The notes under the pieces are model-generated. The model was not told the DNA's origin, ran no database searches, and saw nothing but the letters and a program-made list of their open reading frames with translations. This document shows, piece after piece, positions 43,351 to 52,343 of a stretch of 64,000 bases of DNA (positions are counted from its first letter, which is position 1; every line of letters starts with the position of its first letter). Origin of the DNA: CAYMQB01 sp964392665 (lineage in GTDB: Bacteria; Hydrothermota; E44-bin80). A program made the translations under genes and the position numbers. Location: NCBI GenBank assembly GCA_964392665.1, contig CAYMQB010000010.1, positions 6,812-70,811 on the forward strand, written 5' to 3'.

Positions 43351-45870
43351 ATGGAAAAGAGGAAAAAAATTAAGCTTTTCGTAGGGTTGGGCGTATTCGT
43401 TATTGTTCTGCTTGTCTATCTCTTAACACTCGCACCGACTTCTTCGTTCTGGGATTGTGGTGAATTTATTGCCTGTTCATATATACTCGGTGTACCTCAT
43501 CCGCCCGGTACACCTTTGCAAATTCTGATAGGCAGAATTTTTACTTTAATTCCCATTGGCAAAGAAATTGCATTCAGAATGAATTTATATTCGGCATTAA
43601 GTGGAGCATTGGCTGCGTTCTTTATTTATTTGGTTTTCGTCAAAGTTGTCGGACGATTCAGAAAATTGGAGACAATATGGGAAAGAGTGTTAGTTCATAC
43701 TTTTGGAGCAGCGACTGCGCTGCTTGCATCTTTTACATTTTCGAACTGGGATAATTCCGTTGAGGCAGAAGTTTATTCAACATCTTCCTTAATTATGTTC
43801 TTCTGTATTTGGTTTGCATTAGTTTGGCAGGAAAACATCGGAAAGAGGGGAAACAAAAATCTCCTCGTTGTCCTCATTTATATAATTTTTCTCAGTATGG
43901 GGATTCATCTTTTGCCTTTACTAATCTTACCCGGATTGTTTGTGTTTATTCTAATTGTAAACCCCAAGGACTTGCTTGATTCGAAATTCTTTCTTATAAT
44001 TCTTGGACTCATTGGCATTTCGGTTACGACCTACTTTTATCTTATGTTAAGAGCGCGGTTAAATCCGGGTATAAATGAAGTAGACCCGACTACATTTAGA
44101 AAACTCTGGGACGTTTTTACAAGAAAACAGTATGGACCAATGAAGTTTTTTCCTCGAAAAACGGCAATGGAAACTGGCTATAACGTGTTTTTTGCAGTAT
44201 GGCAGCAGATACTGGTGTATGTGAAGTACTTTTCCTGGCAGTTCGTAGCATTTCCAAGAGAGGTAATGAGCATTTCCACTGCAGGTCGTTTTGGCTCTTT
44301 TTTTGTAACCTGGTTGTATGCGATCTTAGGTTTCTGGGGTTTATGGTCACATTTTAGGAGGGACAAGAAAACATTTGCATTGATTGCACTAATATTCTTA
44401 TTTACGAGTGTTGGACTGGTTTTATACCTCAATCTCAGGTTTTCGCCATCCGACCTGGATCCCAGGCACATTCCGAAAGAAGTCAGAGAAAGGGACTATT
44501 TTTACAGTACTTCGTATCTTTTCTTCGTTTTCTTCATTGGGATTGGATTATGGGAGGTCGCTACGAACTTGATAGAAGCGAGCAGAAAGAAATGGAAATC
44601 GATTGTTGCAATTGCCTGTGTCGTTCTTATCTTCGCATTTCCGGTGGTTCCTTTATTCAGCAATTTCAATTCTCATGTGAATAGACATAATAACTGGATA
44701 CCAAATGATTATGGAATGAATCTTCTTATGACATGTGATGAGGGAAGCATAATTTTTACCAATGGTGACAATGATACCTTTCCTTTATGGTTTGTCCAGG
44801 AAGTCAAGAGTTACAGAAATTTCGACCCGGAGAAGAGGAAAGGCGTTGTCGTTGCCAACTTGAGCCTATTAAACACCGATTGGTATATAAGGGAACTCAA
44901 GGAGTGGGGAGTTCCTATAGGTTTTACGGATAGAGAAATACAGATGTTAAGACCTGTGAAACTTCCAAATGGTGAGATACTGTACATAAAGGATCTTGCG
45001 ATAAGAAGTATTATTGCGACAAATCAAGGCAAAAAACTATCTCCCAAGGATCTGTTTTCCCCGAGGGAAGAATTCGTGAAGAAATATGTTAATGAAAACT
45101 ACAAGGGGAGATTCAATATTTATTTTGCCGTTACAGTATCAAGGGAAAATATGAAGGGATATGAAAGGCATCTCAAGCTTGAAGCTCTTGCATACAAGAT
45201 TGTGGCAGAAGAAGGAAGAGGTATGATAGATGCGGAAAAGACGGAAGATTTACTTATGAATAAATTCAGTTATAGGAGTATTTTCGATGATAGAGTTTAC
45301 AAGGACGGTAATACGATAAAACTGTTCAGTAACTATGCTGCGGGATTTTTCGCACTCGGTACATACTATAAGAACGCGGATAACTATGATAAAGCGATTG
45401 AAGTGCTTGAATTTGGAAAGAAATTTGCCATGAGGGACGTTATGCCTTTCGCATATACTCTTGCCGAAATATACAAAAATAGGAAGCAGTATGAGAAGGC
45501 TAAGCAAAACCTGATGGAGGTTACGAGGAAAATTGATTCCGGGCTCATTTTTTATATGCTTGGACAGATCGACGAAGCCCAGGGAAATGACGAGGAAGCA
45601 CTGCTCAACTATATCAAGGCAAAGGAAAGTGGAAACGACAAAGTTGCAGGTTATGCAGGGCTTGTATCATACTATTTCAGGAAAGGAGATAGTATGAATG
45701 CTTCCAGATACTTAAGAGAGGCAATGGAGCAGAGAGACATATATAAATATCTTTGGACTTTCTATATGCAAAACGGTGATACTGCGGTAGCGAAATTTCT
45801 GATTAAAGATTATCTAAAGGTTCGTCCAGACGATGAAAGTGCAAAGAAACTCCTTAACCAAATGGGATAA
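43351..45870 (+). CDS. DUF2723-family GT-C glycosyltransferase with TPR tail
   Basis: An 839-residue membrane protein. The ATG at 43351 follows GGAG by five bases. About ten N-terminal hydrophobic helices cover residues 8-430. The first extracytoplasmic loop carries SFWDCGEFIACSYILGVPHPPG, in which the acidic pair and HPPG are typical of lipid-sugar-dependent GT-C enzymes (protein O-mannosyltransferase-like). A soluble domain follows. Residues about 655-835 contain at least four TPR-like helix pairs (ALGTYYKNADNYDKAIEVLE, AEIYKNRKQYEKAKQNL). Such proteins are abundant in Bacteroidota-like phyla and may glycosylate proteins or envelope lipids. The substrate is unknown. Confidence 0.82.
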   Translation: MEKRKKIKLFVGLGVFVIVLLVYLLTLAPTSSFWDCGEFIACSYILGVPHPPGTPLQILIGRIFTLIPIGKEIAFRMNLYSALSGALAAFFIYLVFVKVVGRFRKLETIWERVLVHTFGAATALLASFTFSNWDNSVEAEVYSTSSLIMFFCIWFALVWQENIGKRGNKNLLVVLIYIIFLSMGIHLLPLLILPGLFVFILIVNPKDLLDSKFFLIILGLIGISVTTYFYLMLRARLNPGINEVDPTTFRKLWDVFTRKQYGPMKFFPRKTAMETGYNVFFAVWQQILVYVKYFSWQFVAFPREVMSISTAGRFGSFFVTWLYAILGFWGLWSHFRRDKKTFALIALIFLFTSVGLVLYLNLRFSPSDLDPRHIPKEVRERDYFYSTSYLFFVFFIGIGLWEVATNLIEASRKKWKSIVAIACVVLIFAFPVVPLFSNFNSHVNRHNNWIPNDYGMNLLMTCDEGSIIFTNGDNDTFPLWFVQEVKSYRNFDPEKRKGVVVANLSLLNTDWYIRELKEWGVPIGFTDREIQMLRPVKLPNGEILYIKDLAIRSIIATNQGKKLSPKDLFSPREEFVKKYVNENYKGRFNIYFAVTVSRENMKGYERHLKLEALAYKIVAEEGRGMIDAEKTEDLLMNKFSYRSIFDDRVYKDGNTIKLFSNYAAGFFALGTYYKNADNYDKAIEVLEFGKKFAMRDVMPFAYTLAEIYKNRKQYEKAKQNLMEVTRKIDSGLIFYMLGQIDEAQGNDEEALLNYIKAKESGNDKVAGYAGLVSYYFRKGDSMNASRYLREAMEQRDIYKYLWTFYMQNGDTAVAKFLIKDYLKVRPDDESAKKLLNQMG

Positions 45871-45932
45871 TTATTCAAGTTAAGTAAAACCGATCCATTG
45901 GAAGCACAACTCTTCAGTTTCCCATATATTTG

Positions 45933-45960
45933 GGAACTTTCTCACAAGAAATTCGTCTAA
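45933..45960 (+). promoter_or_regulatory. candidate ECF-sigma promoter (autoregulatory)
   Basis: GGAACTT (45933-45939), 16 nt, TCTAA (45956-45960). This matches the sigma-E type consensus GGAACTT-N15/16-TCTGA with one change. The ATG of the ECF sigma gene follows seven bases later. Confidence 0.6.
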
Positions 45961-45967
45961 AGAACAG

Positions 45968-46522
45968 ATGAACAGAACTAAAGAAATACCCGACCAGGTA
46001 TTGTTGTTCGAGATTGCAGAGAATAATGATGAAGATGCATTTAGATTACTATTCGATAGATACTCAGGAAGGCTTTTCAATGTTCTCTATAGAATGACAC
46101 AGCATTATGAGGATTCCAATGACCTTCTGCAGGATGTTTTTATCAAGGTTTACAAAAACAAAAATAAGTGTTTTAAGATGAAGAATTTTAGGGGTTGGGT
46201 TTATACCGTAACACTGAATGTGGCAAGGGATTATCTTAGAATGCACAAGAGAAAGCAGGAAGTAGTGTTTGATGAAACAAATGGAAAAAGTCAGCAGGAT
46301 GACCCCTTTAGGAGTTATGAAAACGATGAAATCAAGAGAATGATTCTTGATGCACTCAACAAGCTAAGCGACAAGTACAGAAGGGTTTTTGTGCTTCGTG
46401 ACATAGAGGGTTTAAGTTACCAGGAGATATCGGAAAACCTGAGAATTAGGGAAGGCACCGTAAAATCGAGACTAAACAGGGCAAGGCTACAGATTGCCGA
46501 TAGCTTGAGAAGAAAAATTTAA
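45968..46522 (+). CDS. ECF sigma factor (RpoE-like)
   Basis: A 184-residue group 4 sigma factor. Region 2 covers residues about 20-95 (FRLLFDRYSGRLFNVLYRMT, DLLQDVFIKVY, FRGWVYTVTLNVARDYLR). Region 4 covers about 120-180 (LSDKYRRVFVLRDIEGLSYQEI, REGTVKSRLNRARLQI). The two are separated by a short linker, and regions 1 and 3 are absent, as expected. It is immediately followed by an anti-sigma factor and an HtrA-like protein, so it probably responds to envelope stress. A matching ECF-type promoter lies just upstream, which suggests positive autoregulation. Confidence 0.92.
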   Translation: MNRTKEIPDQVLLFEIAENNDEDAFRLLFDRYSGRLFNVLYRMTQHYEDSNDLLQDVFIKVYKNKNKCFKMKNFRGWVYTVTLNVARDYLRMHKRKQEVVFDETNGKSQQDDPFRSYENDEIKRMILDALNKLSDKYRRVFVLRDIEGLSYQEISENLRIREGTVKSRLNRARLQIADSLRRKI

Positions 46523-46536
46523 AAGAGGTGAGTGTT

Positions 46537-47013
46537 ATGAATTGTAGGCAAGTTAAATTACTGTATACAGCTTTTCGTGACAAAGACCTTGATAAAGATT
46601 CGGAAAGGGAAGTATTAGAACATATTAAAGGGTGCGATAGTTGTAGAATACTTTATTCGACACTTGATGTTGTAACATCTTTTGCCGGACAGTATGAGGA
46701 AATTAAACCTGCATCAAGAGTTATCGATGGAATTTTGAAAAGGATTGAAACACAAAGAGGAAAAGCAAGGTTTTTGAAACCCAGCTTTGTTATTATTTAC
46801 GGTACGCTTTTGTTTTTCATTGTAATTATTTCATTGGGAATTTTTCACAGAGTTAGTGTAAAAAGACAGTTGATAGCACGGAAAAAACAGGAAGAGATGA
46901 TAAAAAACAGAAATAGGTATATTATGGATTATGGGCATTTTGATAAGGGTAGAGTAGTTTACACAGTACAGGATAATGGGTATTCTGTTAAGGTTATCGA
47001 AACGAGTTACTGA
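46537..47013 (+). CDS. zinc-finger anti-sigma factor
   Basis: A 158-residue single-pass membrane protein. The ATG at 46537 follows GAGGTGAG. The N-terminus holds the zf-HC2/ZAS motif as H-x3-C-x2-C in EHIKGCDSC near residues 32-40, which binds the sigma factor. One membrane helix follows near residues 86-105 (VIIYGTLLFFIVIISLGIF). The periplasmic tail is only about 50 residues, short for RseA-like proteins. It starts 14 nt after the sigma gene. Release would normally need site-1 and site-2 proteases, neither of which is certain in this window. Confidence 0.82.
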   Translation: MNCRQVKLLYTAFRDKDLDKDSEREVLEHIKGCDSCRILYSTLDVVTSFAGQYEEIKPASRVIDGILKRIETQRGKARFLKPSFVIIYGTLLFFIVIISLGIFHRVSVKRQLIARKKQEEMIKNRNRYIMDYGHFDKGRVVYTVQDNGYSVKVIETSY

Positions 47014-47050
47014 TGGATATGTATAATGAATAATATACCAGGAGGAACTG

Positions 47051-48199
47051 ATGAGATTCTTTGTTAGGGCAGTGGTTTTACCGGTAATTTTATCGGGGAG
47101 TTTCTTATGGGGAGATCAGCTAAATAAGTTGGGACAGGAGATAAACGCTCTGTACGAGGACATATCTCCTTCTATAGTTTCTATTCATTACGGAGAAAAA
47201 GGGAAAAAGGACCTCGTGGGAACAGGAGTCGTGATAGATAAAATGGGCAATATGGTTACGGTTATGAGATTTTTAAGTGGCAGAGATATCTGGGTGGAGA
47301 CCGCGGCAGGAGAAGAACTTCGGGCTGAACTTCGTGGCGTTGATTCTGAGACAGGGGTTGCGGTATTGAAAGTGAAAAGACCCTTGAAAGCGGTTGAGTT
47401 ATGCGATTTGAATACGCTTTCGAAAGGTGATATTCTTTTTGTTGTAGGAAACTCTTTTGGTCTTATGAATGGAATATCGATTAGTCTGTACTCAGGCAGA
47501 AGAGAGAATGGAGAATATTTGCAGCTTGGCAATTCTGTTCTTCCTGGAAATAGTGGTGCAGGCGTGTTTAATGTGAATGGAGAACTTGTAGGAATCGTGA
47601 GTTTTGCACTTAAATCAGGTTTTGATATGGGAATTTCTGAGAGCAAAAGCGTTATGAAAAAGGAGATTCGTTTAAAAATGTCCCCTGAATTGGGATTTTC
47701 AGTAGGCATGATGGGGCCAGGAGTAGTTATACCTGCTGACAGAATGATGGACCTCGCCAGGGAAATAATAGAGAAGGGAAAGGTTGAAAGAGGGTGGCTT
47801 GGTGTATTCATCAAAGAAAATGCAAAGGGTGTTGCGGTAACAGGTGTTGTTGAGGACAGCCCGGCAAAAAAATCCAGAATAAAAGAGGGAGATGTTATTA
47901 CTAAGTATGGTGAAAAACAGGTTAAAGACTTAGGCAGTTTCATTGATATGGTAAAAAATACAAAACCCGGGGAAAAGGTTCAAGTTTACGTGTTGAGGAA
48001 GAAAAAGACACTAAAATTCGAAGTGAAAATAGGAGAAAGACCGTCGGAGGAAAAGAAGTTTTTCAGGCTGAAGAAATTGATACCTCCCGTAAATATCTTT
48101 TCTGAAAACAGTGAAATGGAAAAAATTAAATTGGAAATAAGAGAACTCAAAAAACAACTGGAAGATACAAAGAAGAAGCTAAAAAAGGAAGAATTGTAG
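47051..48199 (+). CDS. degenerate HtrA/DegP-like protein with PDZ domain
   Basis: A 382-residue periplasmic protein. A signal peptide covers residues 1-21 (MRFFVRAVVLPVILSGSFLWG), and CAGGAGGAA precedes the ATG. Residues about 55-225 have the trypsin-like HtrA fold: VGTGVVID, VGNSFGLMNG and PGNSGAGVFNVNGELVG. The Ser nucleophile (S168) is in place, but the His of TNxHVV is Arg (R73 in VTVMRF), and the Asp of TDLA is Gly (G102 in ETGVAV). The triad is thus broken. A PDZ domain follows (about 245-340), and the end is a charged coiled coil (358-382). A chaperone or sensor role with the ECF system is inference. Confidence 0.85.
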   Translation: MRFFVRAVVLPVILSGSFLWGDQLNKLGQEINALYEDISPSIVSIHYGEKGKKDLVGTGVVIDKMGNMVTVMRFLSGRDIWVETAAGEELRAELRGVDSETGVAVLKVKRPLKAVELCDLNTLSKGDILFVVGNSFGLMNGISISLYSGRRENGEYLQLGNSVLPGNSGAGVFNVNGELVGIVSFALKSGFDMGISESKSVMKKEIRLKMSPELGFSVGMMGPGVVIPADRMMDLAREIIEKGKVERGWLGVFIKENAKGVAVTGVVEDSPAKKSRIKEGDVITKYGEKQVKDLGSFIDMVKNTKPGEKVQVYVLRKKKTLKFEVKIGERPSEEKKFFRLKKLIPPVNIFSENSEMEKIKLEIRELKKQLEDTKKKLKKEEL

Positions 48200-48272
48200 G
48201 GGATTTCCAGCACTCGGAATGACAAACTAAACTGTGTCAACTAAGCAAACTATGTAAAGAGTTGATGGAAAT

Positions 48273-48311
48273 AAAAAAAGTGAGCTGCCAGCTTGACAGC
48301 TCACTTTTTTT
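48273..48311. terminator. bidirectional intrinsic terminator
   Basis: A 15-bp perfect stem (48273-48287 with 48297-48311), nine-base loop, a T-run on both strands. It lies between the convergent htrA-like and PorV-like genes. Confidence 0.9.
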
Positions 48312-48325
48312 ATTCGTGCTATTTC

Positions 48326-49348
48326 TTAGAAGCCAAATCCAATGGAAACTCTGTGTATCAGCGATAGTCTTCCAAGGTCTTCACCTGCGTAATCGATATT
48401 TACATGCTGGTTGCCAAACGGGAGCAGTGCACCAAAACCGAATGCAAGCCCTTCATGTCCGTTCAACTTGTCTTCGAATAAGTCAGGTTCATATTTGTAG
48501 CCACCTCTGACAGCGAACATATTGTTCCACACGTATTCCATTCCAAGACGGACAATTTCCTTGCTGTCATTTGGATGTGATGCATCAAGCGCTATTGTCA
48601 GGATACCGGTTTCGCTCTTCAATGCATCATACGCCAAACCTATGCTGAAGTTCATCGGCAGTGGATATGGGGATGCTGAAATTTCCATTGGTTGATTTTT
48701 GCCGCTCCAATCACCTTCTTTAAGCTCGGTACCCAACTGTCCTCCTTTGAAAACCATCTCCGGTCCGAAGTTTGTCATCACGAATGCGATTTTCAGGTTT
48801 TTAACAAAGGAAGGACTGTACAGAGTACCAAAATCGAACGCTAAGCCATTAGCTGCCATATCCCAGATGTTTTCCTGAATCCACTTTAGATTCAAGCCGA
48901 AAGCAAACTTGTCGGTAAGCTTTTTCGAGTAATTGAATGTCGCAGCAATGCTACTGGCTCCAAAAGTTTCACCTGTTCCTTCGGGTTCATACACGGTAGT
49001 TACATCCATTTCACCCAATGAAAGAACGGTCAATCCAAAGCCAATATTACCGAGAAGTCCCATTGGTTTGACATAAGAAACGAAGTTGTTCCTTATGTCG
49101 AGAACCCACTCGACATCACTGACAAAAAATGCGTTCGTGTTTACCTGTGCTGCACAGGCAGGATTCCAATAAAGTGCTGATGGACCATCCGCGACGGCAC
49201 TGAATGCACCAGCCATTGAAGCTCCCCTGGCTCCCACACCTATCTTTAAGAATTGTGCACCTGCTGTTCCAAGTTTGGAAAACGCTGCATAAGATAAGGA
49301 TGTTATGAGGAGAACCAGAGTTACTACCAATGCAATTCTCTTTATCAT
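48326..49348 (-). CDS. PorV/UPF0164-like outer-membrane beta-barrel protein
   Basis: A 340-residue exported protein. The ATG at 49348 follows GGAGG by six bases, and a signal peptide covers residues 1-22. It starts with the family hallmark FLKIGVGARGASMAGAFSAVADGPSALYWNPA near residues 33-65. The remainder shows regularly spaced amphipathic strands ending in the aromatic FGF, as expected for an outer-membrane barrel. PorV is the type IX secretion shuttle that carries substrates to the sortase. UPF0164 members outside Bacteroidota are not characterised. It is the last gene of a run with two sorting-domain proteins, which supports a related role. Confidence 0.78.
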   Translation of the reverse strand: MIKRIALVVTLVLLITSLSYAAFSKLGTAGAQFLKIGVGARGASMAGAFSAVADGPSALYWNPACAAQVNTNAFFVSDVEWVLDIRNNFVSYVKPMGLLGNIGFGLTVLSLGEMDVTTVYEPEGTGETFGASSIAATFNYSKKLTDKFAFGLNLKWIQENIWDMAANGLAFDFGTLYSPSFVKNLKIAFVMTNFGPEMVFKGGQLGTELKEGDWSGKNQPMEISASPYPLPMNFSIGLAYDALKSETGILTIALDASHPNDSKEIVRLGMEYVWNNMFAVRGGYKYEPDLFEDKLNGHEGLAFGFGALLPFGNQHVNIDYAGEDLGRLSLIHRVSIGFGF

Positions 49349-49374
49349 TTTATACCTCCATTCTGTAAGTTTCA

Positions 49375-52311
49375 TTATCTTATCAGAGCAAATTTTCCTG
49401 TTTTGGTTTCTTCGCTGTTTGGCATTGAGATATGATAGATGAATATGCCGCTTGCTGGTCTCTGATTATTATCTGTAAGCATATCCCATTTTTCGCTTCC
49501 GCCCTGAATTGCACTGGAAGCAGTTGCTTCGACTTTGTGCTCTATCGTCTTGATAAGATTTCCCGCAAGGGTGTAAACTCTGATTGTGCATTCGCTTGGT
49601 AGATTTGTGAATCTCAAAACTGCATATTCACTGCTTACTTCCCAGGGATTTCTTACAACATAAGGGTTAGGGACAACCTTTATGTTGTCAAGATTTGCAT
49701 CTCCAATTGAGAATGCCGTGGTACCAATGGTGAAAATATTACCTTCGGAAGGAACAACCTCGCCTGAGTTATATAATGTCCAGATGTCATTGTCGCCGGG
49801 ATGCTTGGACCAGTTCATTGGATATGCTTCATTCCCAATTCTGTTGAAATAGTATTTTACACCACACACATAGAAGTATGTTCTTGACGAAAGATTGTTA
49901 ACACTTATGTATTGAGAATTCACCTCAGGATTGGCTAAACTTCTTGGACCGAAACTCCAATTATCTCCCCAGGTAGCTCCGAATGGTACCATCACAGTGT
50001 TCGTAACATCCCATACAGTTGCCGTTACACTGTCGCTATTGATCTGTTTCCATCTGATTTCATAGGTTATTCCGCCTCTGAAAGCCCATAGATTCTCTAT
50101 ACCTGAAATTGTAAGGTTATCAGTATAAGAAGAGTCAGCTATGATCGAATCGGCGGTCATCACCATTGTTAGTGCTGCAGTAGAGTCTTCGGTAACGGTT
50201 GTAACCGTGTCACTAACAACTACAACAGTGTTGGTGATTGTCCATGTTGAATCTGCGAAGTGAATACTTATATCACCCGAATATTCGACACCATCGAATA
50301 GAGGAGAAATGAAACTACCTGCGACGCTTAGAGCATATACGGAATCGTATTTTGTGGTCGTTGTAACCGTATCTCCACTCGTTTCGACCGTAACGGACTC
50401 TGTTGCTGCTGTGAAAGCAGGACTTAGTTCGACAAAGGCATCGATATCTGAGAGTAACAAAGAATCCGTTTGATAGTATATGTTATAGTTGTAAACGGGC
50501 AGGTAATCGGTTCCTTCTTTGACGGTCTGGAATTTTACATTATATGTATCACCGGTCACGAGCATTCCGCCTTTTGGTGTGGCGGTTGACGTGACTGCAT
50601 TTGTGACACCTGCGGTCTGCGTTACGTTTGAATTGGCATTACCTATTTCGTTTCCGAAATCGCTTCTTGGAACGACGACGACTTCGTTTTTACCACTTTC
50701 GAGTGATGTGAAGGTCGTGTCTCCAAGTTCACCTGATGTGTTGTAATCGTATGCGGAAACACCGTAGTAATAGTCAAAACCGTTGTAAATTCCCACGGAA
50801 TCAACGTAGGTATATTGCATACCTTCGTCTATTCCGTTTTCAGTTCCATCGGGAAGCAGTTTGATACCATCTTTCTTGTCGAACTCCGCAATTTCGGTCC
50901 AATCACCTATTTTCCCTAACTTTCTCCACACTCTGTAACCCTGAACATCATACTCCCTGTAGATTGTGTCTCCTGCTGCCTGCATTGCAGGATAGTATTT
51001 ATCAGGTGTCTTTTCGGCGGTGTTATCCCAGCAAACCGTTACCTGTTCGTTTCCAGGAATGATTGCCGTGATCGAAGGTGGAGGAGAAGGAGGTCCGGGT
51101 GATGCCCAGTCAAGGTCGTAGAGTTGTTTTGCAGCGTCGCCTTCCTGTTTCAGATAAAGAAGTCCCCCTGTGTTTCCGTTTGAGAACATCATTGCCATAA
51201 TAATTGTATCTGCTTCACCTGGTGCAAGTGTAAATGGACCGGCAGACATTGCCATTCTCTTATCGCTCGGGTCAACATCAACGCTGTCTCCAAATGGATT
51301 GTAAGATGGTGGTGTGACAGTAAAATCATAACCAGCCATAACAAGAAATCTTTCCCTGTCTATGGTTGCATCTATATCTCTTGTGAATTTCTTGAAAGCG
51401 GTTAAAGGAATTCTTTCACCGGGATAAATTAAAGTATCGGGATTTGCAGGATCCTGACCGACCTTGATCGTATCATCCGCTATAGGTCCTTGAAGAAATC
51501 TGAAACCTATGTAGTATGGTGGTAAAGCATCCCAACCTGCTTCCTGGGTTGTCGTAAAAGTATAACCAAGACTTCTTTTTCTGTCCAGTCCGACAAGGTC
51601 ATCATCTGCATTTCCAATATCAAGGTCACTTCCAAGTCCAACGTACATTTGCTTTACAGTATCCGTGCCTGTATTTTCAATAAAGTATTCGATAAACAGC
51701 ATATTTTCAAGCAGCTTCTGAGTCCATGCAAATGTATGTCTTGTGACAGTAATGGGAAGTGTTACATCGTCCGGCATACACTGTTTGCTTGCTTCATGAC
51801 CATTGAATAAACACCAGGTGTCTTCGTCACCCAGAAGAATTTTTTCGGTACCTGTAGAATCAAGATATGGCCATTCGTTCCAATCAGTAGGGTTTGTACT
51901 TACATAGAGTCTGTCTTCAGGATGACTTTGGGGGTCATTGAGATGGTCTTGATTATGTGCCTCGGGTCCAGGCATAAACTCATCTCCTGCGCCAACAGTG
52001 TTATACCCGTTAATACAAACACTATCCCCTGCACTTGTCAATCCTGCGATCCAGATACCGGCACCGTATATGTATGCATTGGCACTACCCTTTGGCCACC
52101 AGCATCCCGAAGTCCCTGCGAGATTCTGTCCATACTGACCATAGTTTGTAATGAATGTTTCCACCTGGTTAATCTCGATTTTCTCGTTTTCATACGCTCT
52201 TGTCCCTGAAGATGTCTTTTTGTAAGAAAAAGCACCCGTAGTCAGTAGAAGAAGAAGGGAGCAAGAGAGCATCATCACCAAGAGAAACTTTCCTGCTTTT
52301 GGGCTTATCAT
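49375..52311 (-). CDS. large surface protein with type A sorting domain
   Basis: A 978-residue exported protein. CGGAGG precedes two adjacent ATG codons; the second (52311) has the better spacing. A signal peptide covers about residues 1-27 (LLVMMLSCSLLLLLTTGAFS). The body is beta-rich with fibronectin-like regions (around PPPSITAIIPGNEQVTVCWDN, residue 415). The C-terminal 80 residues are a FlgD-like/type A sorting domain (VVPNPYVVRNPW, IRVYTLAGNLIKTIEHK, GIFIYHISMPNSEETKTGKFALIR). It is encoded between the TonB-dependent receptor and the PorV-like gene and is presumably carried to the surface by type IX-like secretion. Ligand unknown. Confidence 0.78.
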   Translation of the reverse strand: MISPKAGKFLLVMMLSCSLLLLLTTGAFSYKKTSSGTRAYENEKIEINQVETFITNYGQYGQNLAGTSGCWWPKGSANAYIYGAGIWIAGLTSAGDSVCINGYNTVGAGDEFMPGPEAHNQDHLNDPQSHPEDRLYVSTNPTDWNEWPYLDSTGTEKILLGDEDTWCLFNGHEASKQCMPDDVTLPITVTRHTFAWTQKLLENMLFIEYFIENTGTDTVKQMYVGLGSDLDIGNADDDLVGLDRKRSLGYTFTTTQEAGWDALPPYYIGFRFLQGPIADDTIKVGQDPANPDTLIYPGERIPLTAFKKFTRDIDATIDRERFLVMAGYDFTVTPPSYNPFGDSVDVDPSDKRMAMSAGPFTLAPGEADTIIMAMMFSNGNTGGLLYLKQEGDAAKQLYDLDWASPGPPSPPPSITAIIPGNEQVTVCWDNTAEKTPDKYYPAMQAAGDTIYREYDVQGYRVWRKLGKIGDWTEIAEFDKKDGIKLLPDGTENGIDEGMQYTYVDSVGIYNGFDYYYGVSAYDYNTSGELGDTTFTSLESGKNEVVVVPRSDFGNEIGNANSNVTQTAGVTNAVTSTATPKGGMLVTGDTYNVKFQTVKEGTDYLPVYNYNIYYQTDSLLLSDIDAFVELSPAFTAATESVTVETSGDTVTTTTKYDSVYALSVAGSFISPLFDGVEYSGDISIHFADSTWTITNTVVVVSDTVTTVTEDSTAALTMVMTADSIIADSSYTDNLTISGIENLWAFRGGITYEIRWKQINSDSVTATVWDVTNTVMVPFGATWGDNWSFGPRSLANPEVNSQYISVNNLSSRTYFYVCGVKYYFNRIGNEAYPMNWSKHPGDNDIWTLYNSGEVVPSEGNIFTIGTTAFSIGDANLDNIKVVPNPYVVRNPWEVSSEYAVLRFTNLPSECTIRVYTLAGNLIKTIEHKVEATASSAIQGGSEKWDMLTDNNQRPASGIFIYHISMPNSEETKTGKFALIR

Positions 52312-52343
52312 CATAGCCTCCGTTTTTGGTTTTGTGTTTTAGG

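Noticed and set aside
47188..47943. 251-codon antisense frame opposite the htrA-like gene
   Set aside because: It is a shadow of the htrA-like coding frame, rich in Ser/Pro/Thr, with no recognised domain.
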